Shown in pieces: positions 1 to 8,239 of a stretch of 64,000 nt of DNA. Numbering within the stretch: position 1 is the stretch's first letter; every line of letters begins with the position of its first letter. Under the pieces are notes generated by a model. It was given only the letters and a program-made list of their open reading frames with translations, had not been told where the DNA came from and did no database searches. The position numbers and the translations under genes were made by a program. The DNA is from Halorussus pelagicus (GTDB lineage: Archaea; Halobacteriota; Halobacteria; Halobacteriales; Haladaptataceae). The stretch is taken from the NCBI RefSeq assembly GCF_004087835.1, contig NZ_CP035119.1:434001-498000 (forward strand), read 5' to 3'.

Positions 1-1
1 A

Positions 2-187
2 CTCGCACTCCGCGCGCTCGGGTCGGTCAACGACGGCGAACTCAGCCCCGAGGGCGTCGGTCTCGCCACCGTGGACGCCGAGTCCGAGCAGTTCATGGAA
101 CTCACGAACGACGAGACCGAGGAGTACCTCGCCGAACTCGGCCTGCTCGGCGACGGTGACGACGAAGACGAGCCGGAAGAGGAGTAG
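2..187 (+). CDS. psmA: Proteasome subunit alpha, C-terminal fragment
   Basis: Open from the window edge and stops with TAG at 185-187, so only the last 61 residues are visible. They contain the stretch ALRALGSVNDGELSPEG followed by GLATVD, which matches the C-terminal helix and strand of archaeal 20S proteasome alpha subunits, and end in a very acidic tail (DEDEPEEE) as seen in haloarchaeal PsmA. The alpha subunit forms the outer rings of the 20S core, gates substrate entry and docks ATPases such as PAN or CDC48; a CDC48 gene lies about 37 kb downstream. The assignment rests on the C-terminus alone. The N-terminal gate region is outside the window. Confidence 0.75.
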   Translation, partial: LALRALGSVNDGELSPEGVGLATVDAESEQFMELTNDETEEYLAELGLLGDGDDEDEPEEE

Positions 188-364
188 AGGCCCCTTCTTT
201 CCCGCGGTTTCGCTAATCGAGCAGTCGTGGGTGTTCAGCCGGAAGCGTGTCCGGGTTCTTTGCGGGGTCGCGCCAGCGCACGCCAAACGGACCGAGACGC
301 GGAGCGCACGCTACGCCAGTGGGTCGTCGGTCGTACCGGAGCCAAAGGCCGGAGAATCAGATAG

Positions 365-1162
365 TCAGCCGTCGAGGACGCCGACGCGTTCGCCGCGGTA
401 GCCGAAGACGTTCTCGTAGCCGTACGGCGACATCAGGACCGGGTAGAACGATTCGTCGGCGATTAGTTCGCGCTCGTCGGAGGCGGCGAAGCGCTCGCCC
501 GCGGCGACGCGCTCGAAGTTCTGGGCGAACACACGGAAGTCGTCGTCACCGACCTTGGGCACCGGGCCACCGAGTCGGTAGACCTCGACTTCGTCGCGGT
601 CGAATCCGGCGACCGGTTCGTCGTCGGGGAGGGCACCGGTCGCTTCGAGGAAGCCCCGAATCAGGTCCACGGCGTTGTCGGCGGCCTCGTCGGAGCCTTG
701 CAGGCCGCACTCGACTTCGAGGACGTGGGGGTACTCGATGAGGCGGCCGTCGCTCTCGGCTTCGGTCTCGACCAGCACGGAGACCGGCAGATACGGGCAG
801 ACCGAGCGCGCGACCGCATCGACGGTATCGACCAGCGCGAAGGGGTCGGCGTACGACTGCGTGGAGTGGAGCGAGAGCGTCGTGCAGTCGCGCACCTCTC
901 GGGAGAGCGCGGCGGCGAGTCGCCGCTCGTGGGTTTCGGCGTCCGGATCGCCCGGAAACGCGCGGTTCAGATCCTCCTCGACGTATCTGACGCCGCGGTC
1001 CAGCGCCTCCTCGTTGGCGACAATGAACTTGACTGGGCGCTCGACTGCTGGCGACGACGCGAGGAGACGCTCTATCGCCCGAACGCCGCACGGTTCGTCG
1101 CCGTGAATCGCGGCGACGACGGCGATTTCGGGGGTCCCCTCGCCCAACTGCTCGATTCGCAT
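365..1162 (-). CDS. Succinylglutamate desuccinylase/aspartoacylase family zinc hydrolase
   Basis: 265 residues starting at MRIEQLGEG; an upstream TTG-type extension adds 15 basic residues that look non-coding. The AstE/AspA fold (zinc carboxypeptidase-like) is shown by HGDEPCG (zinc ligands H20 and E23), DLNRAFPG (N66, R67), SLHST (third zinc ligand H99) and a likely catalytic glutamate near E151 (LEVECG). Members remove an acyl or amino-acid group from an N-acyl amino acid or peptide. The substrate here is not determined by the sequence, and haloarchaeal members are not always true arginine-catabolic AstE; no ast genes lie nearby. Probably cytoplasmic, since no signal peptide is present. Confidence 0.8.
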   Translation of the reverse strand: MRIEQLGEGTPEIAVVAAIHGDEPCGVRAIERLLASSPAVERPVKFIVANEEALDRGVRYVEEDLNRAFPGDPDAETHERRLAAALSREVRDCTTLSLHSTQSYADPFALVDTVDAVARSVCPYLPVSVLVETEAESDGRLIEYPHVLEVECGLQGSDEAADNAVDLIRGFLEATGALPDDEPVAGFDRDEVEVYRLGGPVPKVGDDDFRVFAQNFERVAAGERFAASDERELIADESFYPVLMSPYGYENVFGYRGERVGVLDG

Positions 1163-1215
1163 CGGAAGAAAAGGCGCACCGCGCGCTTTTGAGCGTTTCG
1201 ACTCCAATCCGTCGA

Positions 1216-1896
1216 TCAGTCGTCGGTCGGGTCACACAGCGCCCGAATCGGCGATTCGAGCGCGAGACCCGCATCGGTCAGCGCGACGTAGTCGTCGTCT
1301 TGGTCGTAGTCCACGAGGCCCGCGCGGGCGAGTTTCGGGACGTGCGTGTGATACAGCGACAGATAGACCTGCAACACGTCGTCGGCGTCGATTCGCGTGA
1401 GGGGTTCGCCGCGCTCGGCGATAGTCACCTCGTCGGCGAGGTCCGGGAGTGACAGGTCCTCGTGGTTTAGGAGCGTGACCAGCGCCTCGCGCCGCCGGAA
1501 ATCCGCGAGCAGGCCGAGCAGCGAGTCCAGCGAGATAGGGTGGTCAGTCTGCTCGAACGACTCGATTATGGGAACCATCGCCTCGAACCGGGCGTCCTCG
1601 CCGTAGGCGACGAGTTCGCGCTCGGCGTCGTACGCCACGAGGCCCGCGTCGGCGAGTTTGGGCAAGTGGCTGTGGTGAAGTCGCGCGCGCAGTCGCTCTT
1701 CGTCGGTCTCCGTCTCCGCGAGTCGGTCCACGAGGTCATCGACGACGAGCGCGTCGTCGCTCTCGGCGAGGTGCCAAAGCAGGACCCGACAGTCCTCGTT
1801 TTCGAGAGCGTCGAACGTGGCATCGAGCGGGACGGCGCGCTCAGGACTGTGCGGGTTAGCGTCCGCCGTATCGGGGCAAGAGTCGGTCGTTGTCAT
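1216..1896 (-). CDS. DUF7344-type duplicated winged-helix regulator
   Basis: 226 residues from MTTTDSCP; the frame stays open upstream but runs through the promoter. The protein is an internal duplication: residues about 20-105 and 120-220 each carry a winged-helix unit ending in a similar block, HSHLPKLADAGLVAYD and HTHVPKLARAGLVDYD. This H-T-H-[LV]-P-K-L-x-x-A-G-L-V signature is typical of the many small haloarchaeal DUF7344 HTH proteins. A single-domain relative is encoded at 51739-52161. Predicted DNA-binding transcriptional regulator; targets unknown. A TATA-like box lies at 1965-1972 on the same strand, about 70 bases upstream. Confidence 0.75.
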   Translation of the reverse strand: MTTTDSCPDTADANPHSPERAVPLDATFDALENEDCRVLLWHLAESDDALVVDDLVDRLAETETDEERLRARLHHSHLPKLADAGLVAYDAERELVAYGEDARFEAMVPIIESFEQTDHPISLDSLLGLLADFRRREALVTLLNHEDLSLPDLADEVTIAERGEPLTRIDADDVLQVYLSLYHTHVPKLARAGLVDYDQDDDYVALTDAGLALESPIRALCDPTDD

Positions 1897-1964
1897 ATCG
1901 TGACCTCCGTCGGGTGTCGCGCGAGCAGTGAGAGACCGCTCTGGATTGACGAACGACGCCGATA

Positions 1965-1972
1965 GTATATAA
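1965..1972 (-). promoter_or_regulatory. TATA-like box upstream of the duplicated DUF7344 gene
   Basis: Reads TTATATAC on the minus strand in a short AT-rich patch within GC-rich surroundings. It would place transcription start around 1938-1942, leaving a leader of about 40 bases before the ATG at 1896. Confidence 0.45.
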
Positions 1973-2062
1973 GTTGTTGATTCGTTTTGATTGCGCAGGA
2001 GAGTTCGGGGGCAATCTACGGGAATCGTCAGCACACAGCGAGAAACAGAGGGAAACGCCGTC

Positions 2063-2548
2063 TCACTCCAGCGACTCCGCGTAGGCGAAATCCGAGTCGT
2101 CGGCGGTCGGGTACGCTCCGTCGAGCGAAATTCGCCACTCCTCCAGTACGGTCGGGTCGTCGAGCGCCCGAGTCATCGTCTCGCGCACGTCCAGCACGTC
2201 CACCCCGTAGTAGTCGCGGGGGACGCCGTGGAGGTACTGGAGCGCCGTCTCGAACAGCGACCGCATCCCGCCGTCGTCCTCGAAGTCGAAGTGCTTGTAC
2301 GCGCCCGCGGCGACTTGGACCATCCCGTGGAGGAACGAACTCTCGGTGGTCCCGCTTCCGTAGTTGTACCACTCGTCTTCGAAGCAGTCGTGCGATTCGT
2401 GGAACTCGCCGACGTTGAACAGTCGAATCCCGTGGACCGTCGCCCGCCGGAGCGTGTCGTGTTCCCAGTGGCCCTCCGCGGGACGCCACCCGGTCGGGGT
2501 CCCGGCACGGGGCGGCCCGACCGATTCGTCGCGGGTGTGTTTGTCCAT
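2063..2548 (-). CDS. DUF309 domain protein
   Basis: 161 residues starting at MDKHTRDES (ATG at 2546-2548); longer in-frame extensions are arginine-rich and look non-coding. The DUF309 core is visible as [17 protein letters not shown] followed by a small-residue helix ([15 protein letters not shown]), the pattern of this all-helical family, in which conserved His and Glu residues line a pocket. Function is not established for the family; an enzyme role has only been suggested from the conserved residues. Stands alone between two same-strand genes with gaps over 60 bases. Confidence 0.75.
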   Translation of the reverse strand: MDKHTRDESVGPPRAGTPTGWRPAEGHWEHDTLRRATVHGIRLFNVGEFHESHDCFEDEWYNYGSGTTESSFLHGMVQVAAGAYKHFDFEDDGGMRSLFETALQYLHGVPRDYYGVDVLDVRETMTRALDDPTVLEEWRISLDGAYPTADDSDFAYAESLE

Positions 2549-2613
2549 GCCGGAACGTCGTTCCGGAACCGGGTAAGAGTCGTGGGTCGGGTCGGTGGCG
2601 CTCCCTCGTCGCG

Positions 2614-2814
2614 TTAGACGGACCCCTCGCGCGCTACGGAGTGTGAACTCGCTTCGAGCAGGTCGAGCGCCCGCGAAAAGGCCTCCTCGCTGGTCTCGAA
2701 CTCGCCTTCGTGGTCCCACTCGTCGTCGGCCATCACGTACACGTCGAAGTGACCGCCGCGGTACTCGTGGCTCTCGACGTAGAGTTCGCGCTCGACGCTC
2801 CCGTCGTCGTCCAT
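2614..2814 (-). CDS. Small conserved acidic protein of unknown function
   Basis: 66 residues if started at the ATG at 2812-2814 (a TTG lies two codons upstream). Contains [20 protein letters not shown] and an acidic C-terminal helix. Composition and third-position GC fit a real haloarchaeal gene. The same frame continues upstream without an ATG or GTG (reading GKELGVWLL just before the start), while an ATG at 2871-2873 in another frame is preceded by an AT-rich patch. So the true start may be upstream with a one-base frameshift between them; this is suspicion, not proof. Function unknown. Confidence 0.5.
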   Translation of the reverse strand: MDDDGSVERELYVESHEYRGGHFDVYVMADDEWDHEGEFETSEEAFSRALDLLEASSHSVAREGSV

Positions 2815-3213
2815 CAGCAACCAGACGCCGAGTTCCTTGCCCCTTCGAGGTCGCGCCGTCGCTTCCAGTGCATCAAACCACGCTCACGAGTCGCACGCAA
2901 TTAGGTCTTGGTGCCGCCTCGCGGTCGAGTCAGTACGAACGTTCGGAGCGACGAAGTCGGGACTATCGAAGTCGTGGGTGCTCGAAAGGAATATGGAAAG
3001 GAAAGCGGAACACGCGGGGGTGAAAAAGCCCCGCGAACCGCTTGCCGCCCTGAATTGGTCCCCGCTGACGCTTCGGCCCTCCAAGCGAAGCGTCAACTGA
3101 AACAAAACGCCGTAACAACTTAAACCTAACGCCGTCGGAACCCTGTACCGGTACCGGGGCGAAACACAGGTTTCAGAACATAGGTGTCGAAATTTTTCGA
3201 ATTATTAGGTTAG
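2815..3213. other. Intergenic region with two stem-loops
   Basis: About 400 bases without a convincing gene. It holds two adjacent hairpins: CGCGGGG/CCCCGCG with a 9-base loop (3013-3035), and a perfect 10-base stem TGACGCTTCG/CGAAGCGTCA with a 10-base loop (3066-3095). The right end becomes AT-rich (3183-3213). The open frames here have poor codon usage. The hairpins could be part of a structured RNA or of a terminator; neither can be decided from sequence alone. Confidence 0.4.
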
Positions 3214-3360
3214 TTAGATATGCTCTTCCTCCAGAACCCATCCGAGCGCCCGCTTGTAGTACGTAAACATCTGTCTGACGCCCTCGTGTCGCATCTCCTC
3301 GTCTTCGAGGTGTTCGGTCAGGAACTCGTACTGCTCGCGGATTTCCTCCTCGTCTCTCAT
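3214..3360 (-). CDS. 48-residue conserved small protein
   Basis: Starts ATG at 3358-3360 and ends TAA at 3214-3216. The product begins MRDEEEIREQYEFLTEHL and is a highly charged helical peptide with a C-terminal YYKRALGWVLEEEHI. Codon usage has the usual GC-rich third positions and the peptide has the acidic character of haloarchaeal proteins, so it is very likely a real gene despite its length. No signal peptide or metal ligands. It could form a helical hairpin (turn near D20-E22). Function unknown. Confidence 0.65.
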   Translation of the reverse strand: MRDEEEIREQYEFLTEHLEDEEMRHEGVRQMFTYYKRALGWVLEEEHI

Positions 3361-3450
3361 GGGCGGTACGTTGGGTTTCGCGCGTAATGAGTTCGGCGGG
3401 AACCGCGTTCCGGATGTTCCGCGTTTTTCGACCGCGAACGGCCCGCCCGA

Positions 3451-4377
3451 CTACTCGCGCTCCAAGCGCGACAGGCCGTGCCAGATGGCGTCAACCATGC
3501 GGTCTTCACCGTTGCCGACCGACTCGCTCCACCCGCGAGCGAGCGCGTCCTCGACGACCGCGAGGTCGTGGTTCTCGAAGTTGTTCATCCCGCGGAACGC
3601 TTCGAGGGCGTCGCGCTCGTCCTCGCCGAAGGTCTCTGTCGCCTCGCCGTCGTAGAACCCCAACTCCGCGAGCGTCGCGGTGACTTCCTCGGCGGTTTCA
3701 CCCGATAGCTCCCGCACGTCGTCGGGTTCCTCGCGCTCCAGTAGGGTCACGTCGTAAAGCTTGAACACCCGTTCGAGTTCGTCGATTGGGGCCTCGTGGT
3801 CGTCCACGCGCACGTCTATCCAGCGGTCGTTCTTCCCGTCGTAACCGCCCTCGGGCTTGACGACGTAGAGCGCCGCGCTCTGCTCGCCGCGCTTGTCGCC
3901 GCCCGCCTCGTTGCCCGCGTGGAGCGCGGCGATGAGTTTCTCCGGCAGACCGCCCTCCGTGTCCCGGTAGGCGTCTTCCATCGCGTCGAGGGTCGCCTCG
4001 TTTTCGAGGATGTTTCCCTGCACCGTGTAGCTCTCGCCCTGCCGGTCGCCCGCGAACTCGAAGCACTCTTCGCCGGTGTACGCCGCGACGGAGCCGTCTC
4101 GCCCGACGACGCCGACCTGCCGCTGTGGTGCCTCGGGGTCGTCGTCGGTGAGTTCTTCGACTACTTCCTCGGCAGACTGCCCCTCGCGGAGCAGGTCGAG
4201 ACCGTCCGGGCCGTAGGCAACGTTGGCGAAGCTCTGGGTGGCGATAGCTCCGGCGTCGGCGCTGGCGAACGGAACGACGGAGCCGACGCTGACGAACTTC
4301 GACTGGACGGCCACGCCGACCGCCTCGGTTTCGGGGTCGCGCGCGACGATGGAGAACGTGGATGGTCGCGGTTCCAT
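3451..4377 (-). CDS. DUF1028 protein with C-terminal peptidoglycan-binding-like domain
   Basis: 308 residues starting at MEPRPSTFSIVARD. Residues 1 to about 215 are the DUF1028 domain, which has the Ntn-hydrolase-like start STFSIVARDPETEAVGVAVQ and the block GNILENEATLDAMEDAY. Residues about 225-308 are a helical extension (TATLAELGFYDGEATETFG) resembling the putative peptidoglycan-binding domain often fused to DUF1028. Archaea lack bacterial peptidoglycan, so the extension probably binds another ligand. DUF1028 proteins are uncharacterised; a hydrolase role is inferred from the fold. No signal peptide. The next gene upstream, 4424-4958, is on the same strand 46 bases away. Confidence 0.8.
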   Translation of the reverse strand: MEPRPSTFSIVARDPETEAVGVAVQSKFVSVGSVVPFASADAGAIATQSFANVAYGPDGLDLLREGQSAEEVVEELTDDDPEAPQRQVGVVGRDGSVAAYTGEECFEFAGDRQGESYTVQGNILENEATLDAMEDAYRDTEGGLPEKLIAALHAGNEAGGDKRGEQSAALYVVKPEGGYDGKNDRWIDVRVDDHEAPIDELERVFKLYDVTLLEREEPDDVRELSGETAEEVTATLAELGFYDGEATETFGEDERDALEAFRGMNNFENHDLAVVEDALARGWSESVGNGEDRMVDAIWHGLSRLERE

Positions 4378-4423
4378 GTCCGACTCCTCGGAATCGAGAG
4401 CGAAAAGCGTTCGCCAGTCGGTA

Positions 4424-4958
4424 TCAGTCTCCGGTTTCACCTCCCGCGCTCCGGGGCGTTTCGTCGGTCTTGGTCGCGGTGAGGGGCTGGTGCTTGGCCA
4501 ACTCACAGTCGAAGGCCGGATGCTCCGCGAAGTGATGAACCAGAACGTGCCTGCGCCCGCCGGTCAGCCCCGACCGCTCCACGTCCGCGGCGGTGAACGA
4601 CTCGGGCAGACAGTCGTAGAGTCGCCGGATTTCGGCGACGCTCTCGAACACCTTTCGGTGGCCCGAGGAGTCCGCCCCGCGGCGCTCCACGACGTAACTG
4701 CCGTCCTCGCGGTGGGTCCCGACCGTGCGCACGAACTCTCGGCGCTCGGTCAACGCCTCGCCGAGCGCCGCGCGTAGCCGGTCGGCCTCGGCTCTGGTCA
4801 GGTCGTGAGTCTCGCCCGCGACGGTGACGGCGACAGTCTCATCGGCGTCGTCTCGGTCGGTCGCAGAATGGTTACGTTCCGCGGCGAATTTCTCGACCAG
4901 CCGCCGACTGGCGACTTACTCTATCCTCAGCAGGCTCGGTGAAGCCGTGACTCGACAT
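4424..4958 (-). CDS. DUF7528 family protein with an apparent frameshift near its start
   Basis: The reading frame ending at 4424 encodes VTVAGETHDLTRAEADRL, TERREF, REDGSYVVERRGADS and TGGRRHVLVHHFAEHPAF, the pattern of haloarchaeal DUF7528 proteins. The frame is open to 4915 but has no ATG or GTG; its only canonical start is a TTG at 4751-4753, which would cut off conserved sequence. In another frame an ATG at 4956-4958 has a TATA-like box (CTTAAAACT region, 4986-4994) about 30 bases upstream and runs to a stop at 4872-4874. A one-base shift between 4873 and 4915 would join the two. It may be a sequencing error, a recent mutation or recoding. Function unknown. Confidence 0.55.
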
Positions 4959-5017
4959 CGTGGTCAGGTGTAGTTCAAGCGCGGGCTTAAAACTCCGGGT
5001 CGGGCCGAGCGTTCGAC

Positions 5018-5269
5018 TCACAACTTCGCCGCGACGAGCGCAGCGACGACGACGTTGTACACCATCAGTCCGGTCAGGACCGCGCCAAGCGAAAGTCCGA
5101 TGACCACCACGCCGACGACCACCCCATCGCCAGGTTCGCGCGCGACGACCACCGCCAGCGAGGACAGCGAGAGCAGTAGCACGCCGAGGGGGACGCCGTA
5201 CTCCTGTAGGAAAGTCTCCGAGACGGGTACTCGGAACTTCAGGGGTCGGCGCTGGTCGCCCGCTTCCAT
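5018..5269 (-). CDS. Small two-helix membrane protein
   Basis: 83 residues starting at MEAGDQRRP. Two hydrophobic segments (about residues 26-44 and 48-80, the latter perhaps one long or two short helices) follow a charged N-terminus. No catalytic motif. A haloarchaeal membrane protein of unknown role. It is followed on the same strand by the DUF7528 gene after a 60-base gap that contains the latter's TATA-like box, so the two are probably transcribed separately. Confidence 0.65.
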   Translation of the reverse strand: MEAGDQRRPLKFRVPVSETFLQEYGVPLGVLLLSLSSLAVVVAREPGDGVVVGVVVIGLSLGAVLTGLMVYNVVVAALVAAKL

Positions 5270-5455
5270 GACTCACCCGACGACGCTCTGGGATATAAAT
5301 TTTCAGGCATTTCGAGCGAAGGTTGCAGAGCGTCCGTGCGCGAACCGTGCGCTCGCGGCGTCGTCGCGCCGAGGTCGAAGGCTCGCTCCACCGTCGTTCC
5401 GAGCCGAAAGTGATGAATCGACAGGGCTTTTCCGACGACGCCCGACGACGAACAC

Positions 5456-6250
5456 ATGACCGACGACGCCGAGGAGCGTCTCGCAGTGGCGAAACGCGCC
5501 GCCAGCACGGGGAGCGAAATCGCCGCCGAGAGCTTTCGAGCGGACATCGAGGTGGAGACCAAATCCGAGAAGACCGACGTGGTGACCGAGGCCGACCGCC
5601 AGACCCAGCGGCGAGTCATCGAGGTCATCCGCGAGGAGTACCCCGACGACGCCATCGTCGGCGAGGAAGAGGACGAACTGAAGGAGGTGCCCGACGAGGG
5701 CGACGCGTGGGTGATAGACCCCATCGACGGGACGAACAACTACGTCCGGTCGATTCCGGTCTGGACGACCAGCGTCGCGGCGGTCCGGGACGGCGAACCG
5801 GTCGCCGCGGTCAACGACTGCCCTGCGCTCGGTGAGACGTACGTCGCCGGACGCGACGGCACGTACCGCGACGGGGACTCGGTCTCGGTCAGCGAGAAGA
5901 CCGACCCCGAGACGTTCGCCGTCGCGCCGACCATTTGGTGGGGGTTCGACCGGCGCGAGGAGTACGCCGCGATCTGCCGAGAACTCGTCGAGCGGTTCGC
6001 CGACATCCGCCGGTTCGGTTCGGCGCAGGTGACTCTCGGGATGGTCGCGGCCGGGTCGCTAGAAGGCACGGTGACGAACGTCGATCCCAACCCGTGGGAC
6101 ACCGTGGCAGGAGTACACATGGTCCGGCAGGCGGGTGGGACCGTCACCGACCTTCAGGGCGACCCGTGGCGACACGATTCCGAGAGCCTCGTCGCTTCGA
6201 ACGGCGAGACCCACGACGAACTGGTGGCGGCCGTCCGAGACCTCGACTGA
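5456..6250 (+). CDS. Inositol monophosphatase / FBPase-like phosphatase
   Basis: 264 residues, the usual length for the family. Mg-binding motifs are all present: GEEE (E70, E71), the WVIDPIDGTNNYV block (D88, D91, G92, T93) and NPWDTVAG (D215) near the C-terminus. Archaeal members hydrolyse inositol-1-phosphate and often also fructose-1,6-bisphosphate, so it may act in inositol lipid synthesis or in gluconeogenesis; the sequence does not separate the two. The start ATG follows a 190-base gap from the divergent gene at 5269. Cytoplasmic. Confidence 0.88.
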   Translation: MTDDAEERLAVAKRAASTGSEIAAESFRADIEVETKSEKTDVVTEADRQTQRRVIEVIREEYPDDAIVGEEEDELKEVPDEGDAWVIDPIDGTNNYVRSIPVWTTSVAAVRDGEPVAAVNDCPALGETYVAGRDGTYRDGDSVSVSEKTDPETFAVAPTIWWGFDRREEYAAICRELVERFADIRRFGSAQVTLGMVAAGSLEGTVTNVDPNPWDTVAGVHMVRQAGGTVTDLQGDPWRHDSESLVASNGETHDELVAAVRDLD

Positions 6251-6312
6251 GTCGGGTTCTGTCCTCCATCAGAAAACGCAATCCCCGATTTTGACGAGAT
6301 GAATTCTAAGGA

Positions 6313-6319
6313 TATTTAG
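6313..6319 (+). promoter_or_regulatory. TATA-like box of the Lrp-family gene
   Basis: Sequence TATTTAG sits 24-30 bases before the ATG at 6343, so the transcript is probably leaderless or nearly so. Confidence 0.5.
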
Positions 6320-6342
6320 CCTGAAAGAATCTGATGTAGGAT

Positions 6343-6807
6343 ATGGAACTCGATGAGACCGACCGAGAAATCTTGGAATCGTTACAAGAAGACGCGCGGA
6401 CCCCGTTCAGCGAGATTGCGCGGCGCATCGATATGTCCAGTGCGACCGTCCACGACCGAGTCAACCGGATGGAGGACGCTGGCGTCATCGAGGGGTACCA
6501 CGCGAAGGTAGACCCGAAGGCGCTCGACTACGGTATCTCGGCAGTCGTCGGCCTACAGGTCGAACAGGGACAGGAACAGGAGACGCTCGGCCGCCTCGAA
6601 GACATCGACGGCGTCCAAGAGGTTCATCTCACAACCGGTTCGTGGGACGTGCTGATGCGCGTGTACGCCGAGAACGCCGACCGACTCCGGGAACTCATGT
6701 TCGAGAACATCGCCCAGATGGACGGATTCGCCCGCTCGCAGACGATGGTCATCCTCGACAGCCCCTACGAGACCGAGGAGTTGCCCATCGACGGGAGCGA
6801 GGTCTGA
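6343..6807 (+). CDS. Lrp/AsnC family transcriptional regulator
   Basis: 154 residues. An N-terminal winged HTH (LDETDREILESLQEDA, then FSEIARRIDMSSATVHDRVN at about residues 22-42) is followed by a RAM/ACT-like effector and oligomerisation domain (about 65-145) with VVGLQVEQGQ and VHLTTGSWDVLMRVY. Lrp proteins in archaea act as octameric feast/famine regulators that sense amino acids. Targets cannot be told from context; no biosynthetic gene is adjacent. Own TATA-like box at 6313-6319. Confidence 0.88.
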   Translation: MELDETDREILESLQEDARTPFSEIARRIDMSSATVHDRVNRMEDAGVIEGYHAKVDPKALDYGISAVVGLQVEQGQEQETLGRLEDIDGVQEVHLTTGSWDVLMRVYAENADRLRELMFENIAQMDGFARSQTMVILDSPYETEELPIDGSEV

Positions 6808-6929
6808 GGACCCCGCAACGATAGCGACTCGACGGGCCGACGGAGCCTCCCGAGCAGACCTGGCTCTGTCAGTCGGCCGCGACGACCGAGACCGGAATCG
6901 TAAAACCGGCGGCTTGCGCTTTGAAAAAC

Positions 6930-8057
6930 ATGAGCACCGTAACCGAGGATATGGACTCAGAACGCCTCTGGGGCGGAGCGGTCGCCGCATTGCTGACCGC
7001 GCTCGTCGGCGGCATCTTCCTGTTCCCGGAGCGCGTCTACTACGGATTCGTCTGGCACTACTTCTGGGGACCGGTCGTCGCCGACGCCAAGAGCGCCCAG
7101 TGTGCGGCCTACGCCGACGGGTCGGTGAGCTTTCTCTACGATTCGGCCGCGTGTACCGCCGCGGCGGAACCGGTCGCGTACCCCGGCTACACGCTGATCT
7201 CTGAGGTCGGATACGCGCTCACGATGCTGCTGGCGCTGTTGGGCGTCGTCTTCATGCTCCGGCGACTCGACGTTGGTCAGGACCGAGAGCTGTTCTACGC
7301 GCTGTTCCCCTACATGCTGTTGGGCGGGGCCTTGCGCGTGGTCGAGGACGCCTTCGACGGTCTCGATCCGGCGCAGGCCGCCATCACGTTCCCGTGGAAC
7401 ACGCTCATCATCAGCCCGGTCATCTACTTCACGATGTTCGCGGTCACGCTGGCCGCGCTCCTCGGGAGCGTCTGGCTCCGCAACGCGGGCGTCACCGACA
7501 GCTACCGGTACTCCGTCGCGGGCGTCGGCGCGGCCCTCCTCTCGGTCACGGTCGGCTATCTGGGTTTCCTCTCGTCCACGACCGACTACGTCGATTTCTT
7601 CCCTCAGATTACGGCCGTCGTCCTCGTCGGCGCGACGCTCGTGACGGTTCTCACGTGGGCGGCCGTCAAACGCTACGCGCCAGAGGTCAACCGCGGCACG
7701 GGTCGGATGGGTATCGTCGTCATCTGGGCGCACTCGGTTGATGGCGTGGCCAACGTCGTCGGCATCGACTGGGCGAAAGAACTTGGGCTTCCCAGAGATC
7801 TTGAGCCAAAACATCCAGTAAACGAAGCGCTCATCGACGTCGGAAAACAATTTCCTGAGCCGGTAATAGACGTGGTCGGGGCGGCTTGGCCGTTCCTACT
7901 GGTGAAAATCGTGGCCGCGGTGTTCGTCATCTGGGTATTCGACGAGCAGATCTTCGAGGAGAGTCCGCGCTACGCCATCCTTCTGCTCGTGGCCATCGTC
8001 GCGGTCGGCCTCGGCCCTGGTACGCGAGACATGCTGCGAGCGACGTTCGGCGTCTAA
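6930..8057 (+). CDS. DUF63 family membrane protein with mosaic 3' end
   Basis: 375 residues from ATG 6930 (a TTG lies three codons upstream). Polytopic, about eight hydrophobic segments, with the DUF63 hallmarks FPERVYYGFVWHYFWGPVVA at the N-terminus and [19 protein letters not shown] near the C-terminus. The family is euryarchaeal and uncharacterised. Residues about 284-330 (7780-7915) are written in noticeably less GC-rich codons than the rest, and the last 45 codons are duplicated downstream at about 9667-9793. This suggests that the 3' part was replaced when the AT-rich islet at 8058-9659 arrived. Confidence 0.8.
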   Translation: MSTVTEDMDSERLWGGAVAALLTALVGGIFLFPERVYYGFVWHYFWGPVVADAKSAQCAAYADGSVSFLYDSAACTAAAEPVAYPGYTLISEVGYALTMLLALLGVVFMLRRLDVGQDRELFYALFPYMLLGGALRVVEDAFDGLDPAQAAITFPWNTLIISPVIYFTMFAVTLAALLGSVWLRNAGVTDSYRYSVAGVGAALLSVTVGYLGFLSSTTDYVDFFPQITAVVLVGATLVTVLTWAAVKRYAPEVNRGTGRMGIVVIWAHSVDGVANVVGIDWAKELGLPRDLEPKHPVNEALIDVGKQFPEPVIDVVGAAWPFLLVKIVAAVFVIWVFDEQIFEESPRYAILLLVAIVAVGLGPGTRDMLRATFGV

Positions 8058-8205
8058 GAGAAGTACTCCATTTCACCTAAGTATTTTAGTAACCACCACT
8101 GTTGAACAATGGCAGAGTTACACTCAGTCGGCAAATACTCCATTATACTAGTGGACATGATTTAACTCATATCTATTATACATTATATAACTTATTCTTA
8201 GAAAG

Positions 8206-8214
8206 ATATTTTAA
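8206..8214 (+). promoter_or_regulatory. TATA-like box of the Tat-exported protein gene
   Basis: ATATTTTAA sits 26-34 bases before the ATG at 8240. A second candidate, TTATATAA, is at 8183-8190. Both lie in the AT-rich leader of the islet. Confidence 0.45.
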
Positions 8215-8239
8215 TTAACACCATCACCCATTAATTGCG

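Noticed and set aside
2837..3123. Plus-strand frames of 70-87 codons in the hairpin region
   Set aside because: Poor codon usage, no promoter, and they read straight through both hairpins.
8109..8165. 18-codon frame MAELHSVGKYSIILVDMI in the islet leader
   Set aside because: Too short, no promoter spacing and no conservation evidence.
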